Source of the DNA: JACRCT01 sp049841135
GTDB lineage: Bacteria > Myxococcota > Myxococcia > Myxococcales > UBA5297
Assembly (NCBI GenBank): GCA_049841135.1
Contig: JASGHK010000001.1
Span: 806,001 to 870,000, forward strand
Length of the DNA stretch: 64,000 bases
Direction: 5' to 3'
Shown here: positions 34,027 through 43,706 of the stretch, piece after piece
Layout of the letters: each line of letters opens with the position of its first letter
Numbering within the stretch: position 1 is the first letter of the stretch
Notes under the pieces: model-generated
What the model was told of the DNA's origin: nothing
Database searches by the model: none
Seen by the model: the letters and a program-made list of their open reading frames with translations, nothing else
Made by a program: the position numbers and the translations under genes

Positions 34027-37000
34027 ATGGTCGAGAAGATCATCGAGTTCAGCGCCAAGAACCGCCTGCTGGTGCTGCTCGGCGTGGGCTTCGCGCTCTT
34101 CGCCGCGCTCACCTCCATCAAGCGCGTCAACCTGGACGCCATCCCGGACCTGTCCGAGCCGCAGGTCATCGTCTTCACCGAGTGGATGGGCCGCAGCCCG
34201 ACGCTGGTCGAGGACCAGGTCACCTACCCCATCGTCTCCGGGCTGATCAGCGCGCCCAAGGTGGTCGACGTTCGCGGCAGCACCATGTTCGGGATGAGCT
34301 TCGTCTACGTCATCTTCGAGGAGGGCACCGACCTCTACTGGGCCCGCAGCCGCGTCAACGAGTACCTGGCCTCCATCCAGAGCCGGCTGCCCGAAGGCGT
34401 GCGGCCGCAGCTGGGGCCCGACGCCACCGGCATCGGCTGGGTCTTCCAGTACGCGCTGGTCGATCAGAGCGGCCAGCACGGCCTGGACGAGCTGCGCACG
34501 CTGCAGGACTTCACCTTGCGCTACGCCATCGGCCAGGTCCCCGGCGTCGCCGAAGTCGCCAGCGTCGGCGGCTACCAGAAGCAGTACCAGGTCACCGTCG
34601 ACCCCAACGAGCTCAAGAGCCACGGCGTCACGTTGCAGCAGGTCATCGACGCGGTGCGCGACTCCAACGGCGACGTCGGCGGCCGCGTGCTGGAGATGAG
34701 CGGCCGCGAGTACTACGTGCGCGGCACCGGCTACGTACAGGACCTGTCCGCGCTCGAGGACGTGGTGCTCAAGGTCAACGGGCCCACCGGCACGCCGGTG
34801 CTGGTCAAGGACGTGGGCACGGTCCGTTTCGGCCCAGACATCCGCCGCGGGCTCATGGAGTGGAACGGCCAGGGCGAGGCCGTCGGCGGCGTGGTGGTGA
34901 TGCGCTACGGCGAGAACGCGCTCAAGGTCATCGACCGGGTCAAAGAGAAGATCGAGGAGCTCAAGCCGGGGCTGCCGGAGGGCGTGAAGATCGAGATCGC
35001 CTACGACCGCTCCGACCTCATCCACCGCTCCATCGGCACGCTCAAGAGCGCGCTGGTGGAGGAGGCCATCGTCGTCGCGCTGGTCATCATCCTGTTCCTG
35101 CTCCACTTCCGCAGCGCCCTGCTCCCCATCCTCTCGCTGCCGGTCTCGGTCGCCCTCTCCTTCATCCCCATGTACCTGTTCGACATCCCGTCGACCATCA
35201 TGAGCCTGGGCGGCATCGCCATCGCCATCGGCGCCACGGTCGACGCGGAGATCGTGATGATCGAGGCCAGCCACAAGAAGCTCGAGCATGCCCCGCCTGG
35301 CTCCGACCGTCGCAAGCTGCTGGCCGAAGCCGCCCGCGAGGTCACCCCGGCCATCTTCTTCTCGCTGATCATCATCGCGGTCTCCTTCCTGCCGGTCTTC
35401 ACGCTCACCGGGCAGGCGGGGCGCCTCTTCAAGCCGCTGGCCCTCACCAAGACCTTCGTGATGCTCGCCGCGGCGCTGGTCTCCATCACCTTCGCTCCCG
35501 CCCTGCGCGACGCGCTGCTGCGCGGGAAGATCCGCTCCGAGGCCACCCACCCGATCAGCAAGTTCATCATCCGGCTCTACAAGCCGTTCGTGTTCGTGGC
35601 GCTACGCAGCCCCAAGTCCACGGTGCTCATCGGCCTGCTCGCCATCCTCTCCGCCATCCCCATCGCGCTGCGTCTGGGCCACGAGTTCATGCCGCCGCTC
35701 AACGAAGGCGACGTGCTCTACATGCCGACGACCTTCCCGAACATCTCCATCGAGGAGGCCAAGCGCCAACTCCAGACGCAGGACAGGGTGCTGCGTGAGT
35801 TCCCAGAAGTCGCCTCCGTCTTCGGCAAGACCGGCCGCGCCGAGACCGCCACCGACCCGGCGCCGCTGACGATGGTCGAGACCGCGGTGCGCCTCAAGCC
35901 GGTGGAGCAGTGGCGCAAGCTCGACCGCGTCCGCTGGTATTCGAGCTGGGCCCCGGAGCTCACGAAGCCGGCGCTGCGCAAGCTCTGGCCGGAGCAGACG
36001 CCCATCACCTGGGAAGAGCTGACGGCCGAGATGAACAAGAAGCTGATGATGCCGGGCTGGACCAACGCCTGGACGATGCCCATCAAGACCCGCGTGGACA
36101 TGCTGACGACCGGCGTGCGCACGCCGGTGGGGATCAAGATCCACGGCAGCAGCCTCGCGGAGATCGAGACCATCGGCACGACGCTCGAGCGGCTCCTCGC
36201 GCCGGTGCCCGGCACCCGCAGCGTCCTCTACGAGCGCAATCAGGGCGGGCTCTACGTGGACATCGTCCCCGACCGCAAGGCGCTGGCCCGCTACGGGCTG
36301 ACCGTGGGCGAGGTGCAGCGGACCATCGAAGCGGCCATCGGCGGCGCGCCGATCAGCACCACCGTCGAGGGCCGCAACCGCTTCTCCATCAACGTGCGCT
36401 ACCCGCAGGACCTGCGCAGCGACGTCGAGCGGCTCAAGCAGCTGCTGGTGCCGGTCGGTAAAGGTGGCGGCGGCGGCGCCGGGAAGATGGGGATGCTCGA
36501 CACCCCTCCCCCCTACCTCCTGCGCTTCGGCAGCCCTCCCCCCAACCCCCTCCCAAACAGCGGGAGGGGGACCTTCCTCCCCGCCACCGCGCTGGCGATG
36601 GGCGGGATGGAGGGCGGCTCGAGCAGCTCCACGGGCGCCGCGCTCCCGGCGCGACCGAACCTGGGCAACTCCGCGCCGATGCTCGACGTGGGCTCCGCTT
36701 CCGGCATGGGCCTTGGCCTGCCCGCCATGCCCGGCTCGTCCGCGCCGATGGCTCCGCCGGCGACCGGCGAGGGGCAGTCGGGCGCCCCGGAGCAGACCTT
36801 CGTGCCGCTCGGGCTCCTCGCCGACGTCCGCATCGCCAGCGGGCCTCCGATGATCCGCGACGAGGGCGGCTTCCTGGTCGGCTACGTCTACGTGGACGTC
36901 GACCCGTCCCGCGACGTCGGCGGCTACGTCAACGAGGCCAAGGAGGTCGTCCGCAAGGCGCAGGCGAGCAGCGAGCTGAAGATGCCGCAGGGCTACTTCC

Positions 37001-37806
37001 TCAAGTGGACCGGCCAGTACGAGCTGCTCGAGCAGATGTCGGAGCGCATGAAGCTGGTCATCCCCTTCACGCTGCTCATCGTCGTGCTGCTGCTCTTCCT
37101 GCACTTCAAGAACTTCACCGAGACGCTGATCGTCCTGCTCTCCATCCCCTTCGCGCTGGTCGGCAGCATCTGGCTCCTGTGGCTGCTCGACTACCGGCTC
37201 TCGACCGCGGTCTGGGTGGGGCTCATCGCGCTCGTCGGGCTCGCCGCGCAGACCGGCATCGTGATGATCGTCTACATCGACAACGCCTATGAGCGGCGCC
37301 GCAAGGCCGGGAAGATCCGCGACCTGAACGACATCATCTGGGCGCACCTCGAAGGCACGGTGATGCGCGTGCGGCCCAAGCTGATGACCGTGGCGACGAT
37401 GCTCATCGGCCTGATGCCGCTCTTGTGGGCGACCGGCTCGGGCGCCGACGTCATGAAGCGGATCGCCGCGCCGATGGTCGGCGGGCTGCTGACCTCCGCG
37501 TTCCTGACGCTGGAGATCATCCCGGTCGTCTACACCTACTGGCGGCAGGAGCAGCTGCTCTGGGACGGGCTGAAGGAGCTCGACCCGAAGCGCCTGGCGA
37601 AGATGGAGGTGCTGACTCGGATCCTCTCGGTGGCGCTCGCCGTGGCGCTGCTGGCGCCCCTCGTGCCCATCTATGCGACCGTTCCGGCGAGCTGGATCTG
37701 GCTGACCGTCGGCGCCGGGAGCTTCGTCTCGCTCACGAGCGGAATCGCCTACCTCGCGCTGCGGCCCGCGGCACGGCGGCAGGTGTGGCCGCAGCCGGCT
37801 ACGTAA
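34027..37806 (+). CDS. CusA/CzcA-family heavy-metal RND pump with Met-rich insertion
   Basis: 1259 residues, about 200 longer than usual for the family. HME-RND signatures: VNLDAIPDLSEPQVIVFTEW, VEDQVTYPIVSGL, MFGMSFVYVIFEEGTDLYWA, and TM4 GGIAIAIGATVDAEIVMIEA with Asp/Glu of the proton relay. GKTGRAETATDPAPLTMVET and IKTRVDMLTTGVRTPVGIKI keep Met residues that line the CusA metal path. Residues about 811-920 form an unusual Gly/Ser/Pro/Met-rich insert (GAGKMGMLD, LAMGGMEGG, GMGLGLPAMPG) inside the periplasmic porter region. It includes a palindromic repeat at 36546-36570. Proton-driven export of Cu/Ag or Zn/Co/Cd; the Met content favours Cu/Ag. Confidence 0.9.
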   Translation: MVEKIIEFSAKNRLLVLLGVGFALFAALTSIKRVNLDAIPDLSEPQVIVFTEWMGRSPTLVEDQVTYPIVSGLISAPKVVDVRGSTMFGMSFVYVIFEEGTDLYWARSRVNEYLASIQSRLPEGVRPQLGPDATGIGWVFQYALVDQSGQHGLDELRTLQDFTLRYAIGQVPGVAEVASVGGYQKQYQVTVDPNELKSHGVTLQQVIDAVRDSNGDVGGRVLEMSGREYYVRGTGYVQDLSALEDVVLKVNGPTGTPVLVKDVGTVRFGPDIRRGLMEWNGQGEAVGGVVVMRYGENALKVIDRVKEKIEELKPGLPEGVKIEIAYDRSDLIHRSIGTLKSALVEEAIVVALVIILFLLHFRSALLPILSLPVSVALSFIPMYLFDIPSTIMSLGGIAIAIGATVDAEIVMIEASHKKLEHAPPGSDRRKLLAEAAREVTPAIFFSLIIIAVSFLPVFTLTGQAGRLFKPLALTKTFVMLAAALVSITFAPALRDALLRGKIRSEATHPISKFIIRLYKPFVFVALRSPKSTVLIGLLAILSAIPIALRLGHEFMPPLNEGDVLYMPTTFPNISIEEAKRQLQTQDRVLREFPEVASVFGKTGRAETATDPAPLTMVETAVRLKPVEQWRKLDRVRWYSSWAPELTKPALRKLWPEQTPITWEELTAEMNKKLMMPGWTNAWTMPIKTRVDMLTTGVRTPVGIKIHGSSLAEIETIGTTLERLLAPVPGTRSVLYERNQGGLYVDIVPDRKALARYGLTVGEVQRTIEAAIGGAPISTTVEGRNRFSINVRYPQDLRSDVERLKQLLVPVGKGGGGGAGKMGMLDTPPPYLLRFGSPPPNPLPNSGRGTFLPATALAMGGMEGGSSSSTGAALPARPNLGNSAPMLDVGSASGMGLGLPAMPGSSAPMAPPATGEGQSGAPEQTFVPLGLLADVRIASGPPMIRDEGGFLVGYVYVDVDPSRDVGGYVNEAKEVVRKAQASSELKMPQGYFLKWTGQYELLEQMSERMKLVIPFTLLIVVLLLFLHFKNFTETLIVLLSIPFALVGSIWLLWLLDYRLSTAVWVGLIALVGLAAQTGIVMIVYIDNAYERRRKAGKIRDLNDIIWAHLEGTVMRVRPKLMTVATMLIGLMPLLWATGSGADVMKRIAAPMVGGLLTSAFLTLEIIPVVYTYWRQEQLLWDGLKELDPKRLAKMEVLTRILSVALAVALLAPLVPIYATVPASWIWLTVGAGSFVSLTSGIAYLALRPAARRQVWPQPAT
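36546..36570. repeat. Palindromic C-rich/G-rich repeat within the pump gene
   Basis: CCCCCTCCC (36546-36554), 7-base loop, GGGAGGGGG (36562-36570): a perfect 9-bp hairpin preceded by further C-runs. It is read in frame (PPNPLPNSGRGTF) inside the Met-rich insert and looks like an intergenic-type repeat captured by the coding sequence. Confidence 0.7.
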
Positions 37807-37926
37807 AAGGCCGTTCACATTCAGCGTTGGCGGCGGCTCCCGCTTGGGGGCCGCTGCAACCCGGCATGGGGACCAGCATCAAGCTCTCTTCGTCCAATTC
37901 CACGGGGCGAGACGCAGGGGGCGCTC

Positions 37927-38157
37927 ATGGCCGAATTCGATCGTCGTCCTCCCGCAGCCGACCGGGCCGCGCGGGCGCGGCTTCTTCTCACTCCGACCCA
38001 GCTCATGCTCCCGATGGTCCGGTGCGAGCACTGCGGCGCTGATGCCCGGCTCCTCGCCTATGACCGCGGCGGCGAGCCGATGGTCGCCTGCACGACCCCG
38101 GGCTGCCGCGGGCACTGGGAGGCGCAGGTGTCGCGGCCGAGAGAGCCGAGCACCTGA
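37927..38157 (+). CDS. Small zinc-ribbon-like protein, 76 residues
   Basis: MAEFDRRPPAADRAARARLL, then RCEHCGADARLLAYDRGG and VACTTPGCRGHWEAQ: two Cys pairs (CEHC and CTTPGC) spaced about 24 residues, giving a four-Cys zinc ribbon. Such tiny ribbons often contact nucleic acid or act as metal-binding adaptors. It is the next gene after the RND operon on the same strand (120 bases). No specific family recognised. Confidence 0.55.
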   Translation: MAEFDRRPPAADRAARARLLLTPTQLMLPMVRCEHCGADARLLAYDRGGEPMVACTTPGCRGHWEAQVSRPREPST

Positions 38158-38197
38158 GCCCCTGGCCGGCGTCGTCAGCCCCGAGTAGCCTCGGGAC

Positions 38198-39251
38198 ATG
38201 GCACTGGCCGTCTTGCTCGCCCTTACAATGGCCGCCGCGCCGGATGCGGGGGTCGCAGAGCCGGTCTTTCCCGGCTCCGACTCGGACCCGGCGCTCAAGG
38301 CGGAGCTGGACCGGGCGCTGGCACTCCGCCGCCAGGCCAAGCCCGATGAGGCGCTGGCGCTCCTGGAGTCGATTCGCACCCGGGCGCTCGCGGTGAACCG
38401 GCCCGAATTCGCGACTCGCGCGCTCCACCGCCGCGGGGAGGTGCTCAATGCCTTCGGCCGAGTCGCCGACTCCGAGGCGGCCTTCCGCACCGCCTACTCC
38501 GAGGCCGAGAAGAGAGACGACGCTTGGGCCATGGGCCGCGCGGCACACGAGCTCGGGTCGTTGCTGCAGGACCCCGCCGGCGCCGAGTGGCGGTTGAAGG
38601 CCGTCGTCGCCCAGCGCAAGGCGAAGGACTACGAAGGCCTCCAGCGCACCTCCTGGGGCATGGCCGACCGATTCCTGTCTGACAAGCGCCCGCTCGACGC
38701 AACTGCTCCCCTCGCCGACTATGTCGAGGCCTCCGAGGCGCTCGGAGACCACGCCGCCGCCGTGAAGGCGAGCTTCAGGCTCTCGGAGATCCTGCTGGAG
38801 CATGGCGAGCGGACCGCGACCCCCTCCACCATCGAGAGGGGCTGCCGGTATCTGGGCAAGTCCGTCGCGGCGAAGACCTCCCGCGCCTGCGCCAGCGAGC
38901 GCGCCGTCCGGCTCTGCGGCCCGTACATTCCCCGCGAAGTCCATTCTCATGCAGCACGAGCTGCACCAAAGAGAAGCCGAGTCGATCACGAGCACGCTGA
39001 CGCACCACGCCAACGGCTTTCCTCGATCCGAATCCCTCCTGGAAGGAGCCAGAACCGTAAAGGTCTACGCGGACGATCTTCGCGAAGACGGCGCCGCCGT
39101 AGCCGAGGTCGAAAGGCAGCTTCGCGGGTGCCGCGCCTTCCTTCTGGATGCTCTGGCCGCGCGCGATGCCACCAAGCCACTGGTCGAACTGTGCGGCGGC
39201 GAAGACGTTCGCGAGCTCTGCGACGCGTGTGGCCTGGTGAAGAGGCCATGA
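38198..39251 (+). CDS. Hypothetical exported TPR-like protein (one frameshift)
   Basis: About 350 residues once a frameshift at 38937-38938 is corrected (CGCGAAGTCC to CGCGAGTCC gives PRESILMQHELHQREAES). N-terminal signal-like MALAVLLALTMAAAPDAGVA. Helical repeats resembling TPR: LRRQAKPDEALALLESIRTR, RALHRRGEVLNAFGRVADSE, AAFRTAYSEAEKRDDAWAMG. The C-terminal part has KVYADDLREDGAAVAEVERQ and Cys pairs. Its stop overlaps the ATG of the next exported gene, so they are coupled. Function unknown; TPRs suggest protein contacts. Confidence 0.6.
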
Positions 39252-39901
39252 CGCCCCGCCGTCCGCCGCTCGTGGCAGCGATCGCCGTGCTCTCGTGCGC
39301 CTCGCCTGCGCAGGCCTTCAACGTCTACCTCGAGGGCCCCCGCGGCGAACGGTGCTTGGAGTGGTCGCGCAGCCTCGAGGCGGCGGACTTCGCGCGCACC
39401 GAGGGGCTGGCGCTGACCGATGCCGAAAGGCGCGCGTGGGCCTCGGACCGCGCGAACAGGGCCGCCCAGCTGTGCAAGGACCTGGTCGTGTTCCGCTCCT
39501 GCGGCCACGGAAAGAAGTGCGGCCCACTCTCGCCAGAAGACCTTTCGCTGCCGGCGGGCTTCGTCGAGGGCATGGGCATCACCGAAAAGGACCTGGCCGC
39601 CTGGCGCACCGCAGAAGCCGCAGGTGCCCAGTTCGTCTATCCGCGCAGCGCGGTACGCGAGAAGCTCATGCATCGCGCCGATTCGAAGTGCTCGGCGGAG
39701 CCCGATGGGATCGGCTCGGAAGGAGACTGGGTCTGGTGCAGGCCCAACTATAGCGACGGTCCTCTCGTCACCTACAAGCGCCGATTCCTTCGCGGCGGCG
39801 TCATCGCCACGGCCCTCGTCGGCTGCTTGGGACTGACGGGGCTCTTGGTCCTCGGCTGGAACACAGGCCGGCGAGATCGCGCCAAAAACAAGAACAAATA
39901 A
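39248..39901 (+). CDS. Hypothetical exported protein with C-terminal membrane anchor
   Basis: 217 residues. Signal peptide PLVAAIAVLSCASPAQA; the mature part has CLEWSRSLEAADFARTEG, VVFRSCGHGKKCGPLSPED and DWVWCRPNYSDG, with six or more Cys. One TM near the C-terminus (VIATALVGCLGLTGLLVLGW) is followed by basic RRDRAKNKNK. So it is an inner-membrane protein with a periplasmic Cys-rich domain. The start overlaps the stop of the TPR-like gene, and both may act together. No known domain. Confidence 0.6.
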   Translation: MTPRRPPLVAAIAVLSCASPAQAFNVYLEGPRGERCLEWSRSLEAADFARTEGLALTDAERRAWASDRANRAAQLCKDLVVFRSCGHGKKCGPLSPEDLSLPAGFVEGMGITEKDLAAWRTAEAAGAQFVYPRSAVREKLMHRADSKCSAEPDGIGSEGDWVWCRPNYSDGPLVTYKRRFLRGGVIATALVGCLGLTGLLVLGWNTGRRDRAKNKNK

Positions 39902-40174
39902 GCGCACTTACAGATCGCGCAGGAAGGCACCCCAGAGCCGCTAGGAGGCTTGGCCTCGGCCGCTGGAAAGGCCAGCCCCATTGAAATGGGCCTGACGGCC
40001 CAAGTCGGCTCCTGGGGCCTCCTGGCGGCATCCAGGGGCCTGTTTGGCAATTTGGGTTCGCCAGCGGAGCGGCTGTGGCGGTTCGCGGCCCGACGCGCCC
40101 AAGATGGCTGCGCCCAAATACCCGGCAATTCCGGGAACTTGGGCGCATTGATCCGAAATCACCTGGAAGGACGG
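39902..40174. other. Intergenic region with hairpins
   Basis: 273 bases between convergent genes. It contains several inverted repeats, such as GGCCAGCCCCATTGAAATGGGCC and CCCGGCAATTCCGGG, in a GC-rich repeat-like setting. It could serve as a bidirectional terminator or hold a further dispersed repeat; no gene seen. Confidence 0.5.
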
Positions 40175-40699
40175 CTACTTCAGGAACAGCCAGGCCAGCA
40201 CGCCAGCGATCGCCAAGCCGCCGAGGATGCCGGCGACGACGACCATGGTGTTCGAGCCGCTGCCCTTCGGCGTCAGGTTCGGCGCCTCGTCGTCGGCCAG
40301 CCGCGGCGCAGCGACGACCGAGACCGCGAACTGCTCGCCCTCGAAGAACTTCTTCAGGTCCAGGACGAGCTTGCGGTAGGCCGTCTCGTCCGGCAGCCCG
40401 CCCCGTCCGGCGGCGCGCTGGTGGTGGACCGCGACCACGTGCTCCCAGCTGCGGATCTCCGCCTGCTTGTCGGCCTGGTTGGCCCAGCCGGCGACGTGCG
40501 TCGGCCCCTGCCCGATGGGGATGAGCTTGATGTGCTGCGTGCCCTGCTTGCCGCCCGCGGTCGACGGTCCGTCCGGCACCGCCAGCTGCACCCGGTAGTT
40601 GGCGGGCGCGCCCGGCACCGGCTTCTTGAACAGCTCGTTGAAGATGTCGGCCAGCCCCACGGCCTGCGCGGCGAACTCGGTGTACTTCACCTCGGTCAT
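40175..40699 (-). CDS. Hypothetical tail-anchored protein
   Basis: 174 residues from ATG 40699 (GGGAGAG upstream). The N-terminal soluble part has MTEVKYTEFAAQAVGLADIF, YRVQLAVPDGPSTAGGKQG and LVLDLKKFFEGEQFAVSVVA. Near the end is a single TM (TMVVVAGILGGLAIAGVLAW) with only LFLK after it, so it is anchored by its tail with the bulk in the cytosol. It lies 135 bases downstream of the lysine aminotransferase gene on the same strand and may be co-transcribed. No family recognised. Confidence 0.6.
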   Translation of the reverse strand: MTEVKYTEFAAQAVGLADIFNELFKKPVPGAPANYRVQLAVPDGPSTAGGKQGTQHIKLIPIGQGPTHVAGWANQADKQAEIRSWEHVVAVHHQRAAGRGGLPDETAYRKLVLDLKKFFEGEQFAVSVVAAPRLADDEAPNLTPKGSGSNTMVVVAGILGGLAIAGVLAWLFLK

Positions 40700-40833
40700 A
40701 CGCTCTCCCATCCCTCGCTCGTCGTCGTCGCGGCTGGTCCGGCCGATAAGAGACCGGCGGCGACGTCGCTGCGTCACCGCCGGCTCAGGTCATTCCGTCG
40801 TCATTCAGTAGCAAGCACGTAGGCCTGCTGCCA

Positions 40834-42175
40834 TCAGCGCTTCTTGCCGACGACCTTGTCCATCGCCTTCTCGAGGATGCCCATGGCCTTGTCGATCTCC
40901 TCGGCGGTGACCGTCAAGCAGGGGCGGAAGCGGATGGAGACGGGGCCCGACGACAGGGTCGCCAGGCCGGCGTCCCAGCAGGCCTGCCGGATGGCGTTGC
41001 GCTGCTTGGTGCTCTCCAGCGTGAAGGCCACGAACAGGCCGCGGCCGCGCACGTTGGAGATGCAGTCGAACTTCTTGGCCATCGCGTTCAGGCCCTTGAC
41101 CATCTTCTCGCCCATGGCCGCCGCGTTCTCGACCAGCTTCTCCTCGCGCATGATCTCCAGGTACTTGATGCAGCGGACCATGTCGACCAGGTTGCCGCCC
41201 CAGGTGGAGTTGATGCGGCTGGAGACCTTGAAGACGTTGTCCGGCACCTCGTCGACCCGCGGGCCGGCCATGATGCCGCACACCTGGAACTTCTTGCCGA
41301 AGGCCACGAGGTCCGGGGTCACGCCGTAGTGCTGGTAGGCCCAGAGCTTGCCGGTCAGGCCGCCACCCGTCTGCACCTCGTCGAAGATGAGCAGCGCGTC
41401 GTTCTTGTCGGCCAGGCGGCGCAGCTCCTGGAAGAACTCCTTGCGGAAGTGGTTGTCGCCGCCCTCGCCCTGGATGGGCTCGATGATGATCGCCGCGATG
41501 TCGTCCGGGTAGCGGGCGAAGGCGTCCTCGATCTCGGCGACGGCGCGGGCCTCGACCTCGGCCACCCGCTTGGTCTCCTTGGCGTCGAGCGGGAACTGGA
41601 TCTTCGGGTTGGTGATGCGCGGCCAGTCGGCGAACTTCGGGTACAGGTCGGTCTTGACCGGGTCGGTGTTGGTCAGGCTCATCGTGTAGCCCGACCGGCC
41701 GTGGAAGCACTCGCGGAAGTGCAGGATCTTGGTGCCCTTGTCGCCCTTGCCCGCCGCGCGGTTCTTGCGGACCTTCCAGTCGAAGGCGGTCTTGAGCGCG
41801 TTCTCGATGGCCAGCGCGCCGCCGGCGACGAAGAACAGGTACTTCGAGCTCCTTGGGCATCGCGTACTTGGCGAACTGCTCCACGAACGCGGCGTACTCG
41901 GGGCAGTAGATGTCCGAGTTGGCCGGGTTGGCGATGGCCGCGCGGGTCAGCGCCTTCATGAACTCGCGGTCGTCGGTGAGGCTCGGGTGGTTGTGGCCGA
42001 CGGGCAGCGAGGCGAAGTAGCTGTAGAAGTCGAGGATGTCCTTGCCGCTGACGGCGTCGTGGATGTACGAGCCCTTCGACTTCTCCAGGTCGATGATGAC
42101 GTGGAAGCCGTCCACGAGGATGTTCTTCTGCAGCGTCGGAATCACCTTCTCGGGCGCGATCTGGTAGTAGCTCAC
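40834..42175 (-). CDS. lat: L-lysine 6-aminotransferase (one frameshift)
   Basis: About 446 residues, class III PLP aminotransferase. It converts lysine and 2-oxoglutarate to 2-aminoadipate 6-semialdehyde and glutamate. Start YYQIAPEKVIPTLQKNILVD and DLEKSKGSYIHDAVSGKDIL match Lat N-termini; LFFVAGGALAIENALKTAFD is the Gly-rich cofactor region (Ala-Leu-Ala-x-Glu-Asn-Ala typical of Lat), IIEPIQGEGGDNHFRKEFF and LLIFDEVQTGGGLTGKLWA follow, and the PLP Lys is in AFGKKFQVCG. A frameshift at 41843-41844 (CTCGAAGTAC for CTCGAGTAC) splits the given sequence. It is divergent from the dehydrogenase gene at 42413, sharing a 237-base control region. Confidence 0.85.
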
Positions 42176-42412
42176 GGCTGATCCCCTTCTCTTCGGTTGG
42201 GCAGGCGGACTTCGGGGAAGACGCCTGCGTGGTCTGGAAGATGCCCGCTTTCGCGCGGGCCGAATACCCTACCTTACAAGGTCGAATTGCAAAACCCCGG
42301 CGTGGCCGTTAGCGGGCCCTCGGCCGGCTTCCACGGGCCGTCCAAATGGGGTATCGATCTTCCCGCTTTTCCCACCCACCGGGCCCGCACTGCGGGCTGT
42401 CTGAGGCAAACA
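42176..42412. promoter_or_regulatory. Divergent control region between lat and the dehydrogenase cluster
   Basis: 237 bases between two divergent starts. Candidate operator ACCTTACAAGGT (42271-42282), a 5+2+5 inverted repeat, and a hairpin GCCCGC...GCGGGC at about 42244-42260. GAGG about 8 bases before ATG 42413 serves as ribosome site. Promoters for both directions must lie here; none can be fixed by eye. Confidence 0.4.
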
Positions 42413-43598
42413 ATGACGAAGCGCACCGTGGTCGTGATGCCGGGCGATGGAATCGGCAAGACGGTCACTCCCGAAGCCCTCCGTGTCCTGGACGCCGTGA
42501 AGTTCGACGCCGAGTACATCAACGCCGACATCGGCTGGGACTTCTGGTGCAAGGAAGGCAACGCGCTGCCCGACCGCACGATTGCCCTCCTGGAGAAGCA
42601 CAAGCTCGGCCTCTTCGGCGCCATCACCAGCAAGCCGAAGAAGGACGCCGAGAAGGAAGCTCGACCCCGCGCTCAAGGGCAAGGGCTACACCTACTTCTC
42701 CCCCATCGTGAAGATGCGTCAGCACTTCGACCTGGACATCTGCGTCCGGCCGACCAAGTCCTTCGCCGGCAACCCGCTCAACTTCGTCCGCCGCAACAAG
42801 GACGGCGCCGTCGAGGAGCCGAAGGTCGACGCGGTCATCTTCCGGCAGAACACCGAGTGCCTGTACTGCGGCGTGGAGTGGACCAACCCGCCCGCCGAGG
42901 TCCGCAAGGCCCTGGAGACCCACAAGCAGTTCAAGGCCTTCAAGGACGTCAAGGGCGAGGACCTGGCGGTCAGCTGCCGCATCTTCACGCGCAACGCCTG
43001 CGAGCGCATCTGCCGCGCGGCCTTCGAGTACGCCAAGAAGTACAACTACAAGTGGGTCACCGTCTGCGAGAAGCCCAACGTCGTGCGCGAGACCAGCGGC
43101 ATGATGGAGGACATCGCCAAGCAGATCAGCAAGGACTACCCGACCGTCAAGCTGGGCTCGACCAACATCGACGCCCAGATGATGTGGCTGACCAAGAACC
43201 CCGACGAGTACGGCGTGTTCATCGCCAGCAACCTGTTCGGCGACATCCTCTCCGACGGCTTCGCCGGCCTGGTGGGCGGCCTGGGCTTCGCCTGCAGCGC
43301 CAACATCGGCCGCGACATCGCGGTGTTCGAGCCCACGCACGGCTCGGCGCCCAAGTACGAGAAGCTGAGCCCCTCGATCGTCAACCCCTGCGCGATGATC
43401 CTGTCCGCGGCGATGATGCTCGACTACGTGGGCGAGATTGAGAAGGCCGAGCGCATCCGCAAGGCCATCGCCACCGTCGTCTCCGAGGGCAAGGTCCGCA
43501 CCTACGACATGATGCGCCTGCCCGGCGGCCCGGACGTCTTCAAGCACGGCGCCGCGACCACGCAGCAGATGACCGACGCCATCCTCAAGGCGCTCTAG
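42413..43598 (+). CDS. Isocitrate/homoisocitrate-type NADP-dependent beta-decarboxylating dehydrogenase (one frameshift)
   Basis: About 394 residues. Family start TVVVMPGDGIGKTVTPEALR; substrate helix KMRQHFDLDICVRPTKS, then DAVIFRQNTECLYCGVEW (family RENTE box, here RQNTE), VCEKPNVVRETSGMM (Lys-Asn) and SNLFGDILSDGFAGLVGGLG (metal Asp). The cofactor loop reads THGSAPKYEKLSPSIVNP: Lys-Tyr is the NADP signature of E. coli isocitrate dehydrogenase, where NAD enzymes have Asp-Ile. Frameshift at 42657-42658 (GGAAGCTC for GGAGCTC). It heads a co-directional cluster of hydratase and lyase genes. Substrate could be isocitrate, homoisocitrate or a relative; NADP fits reductive carboxylation. Confidence 0.8.
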
Positions 43599-43652
43599 TC
43601 ACTCCCCATTCAACGATCGTCGTCCTCCCTCGGCCGGACAGGCCGATCCCCT

Positions 43653-43690
43653 CGGAAGCCTGCCGGCCCTTCGAAGCCGGCGGGCTTCCG
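43653..43690. terminator. Strong hairpin between dehydrogenase and HD gene
   Basis: CGGAAGCC-T-GCCGGC, loop CCTTCGAA, GCCGGC-G-GGCTTCCG: 14 paired bases around one mismatch, ending 16 bases before the next ATG. No T-run follows, so it may attenuate or protect mRNA rather than end transcription. Confidence 0.45.
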
Positions 43691-43706
43691 TCTGCAAGGA
43701 CTCCCC

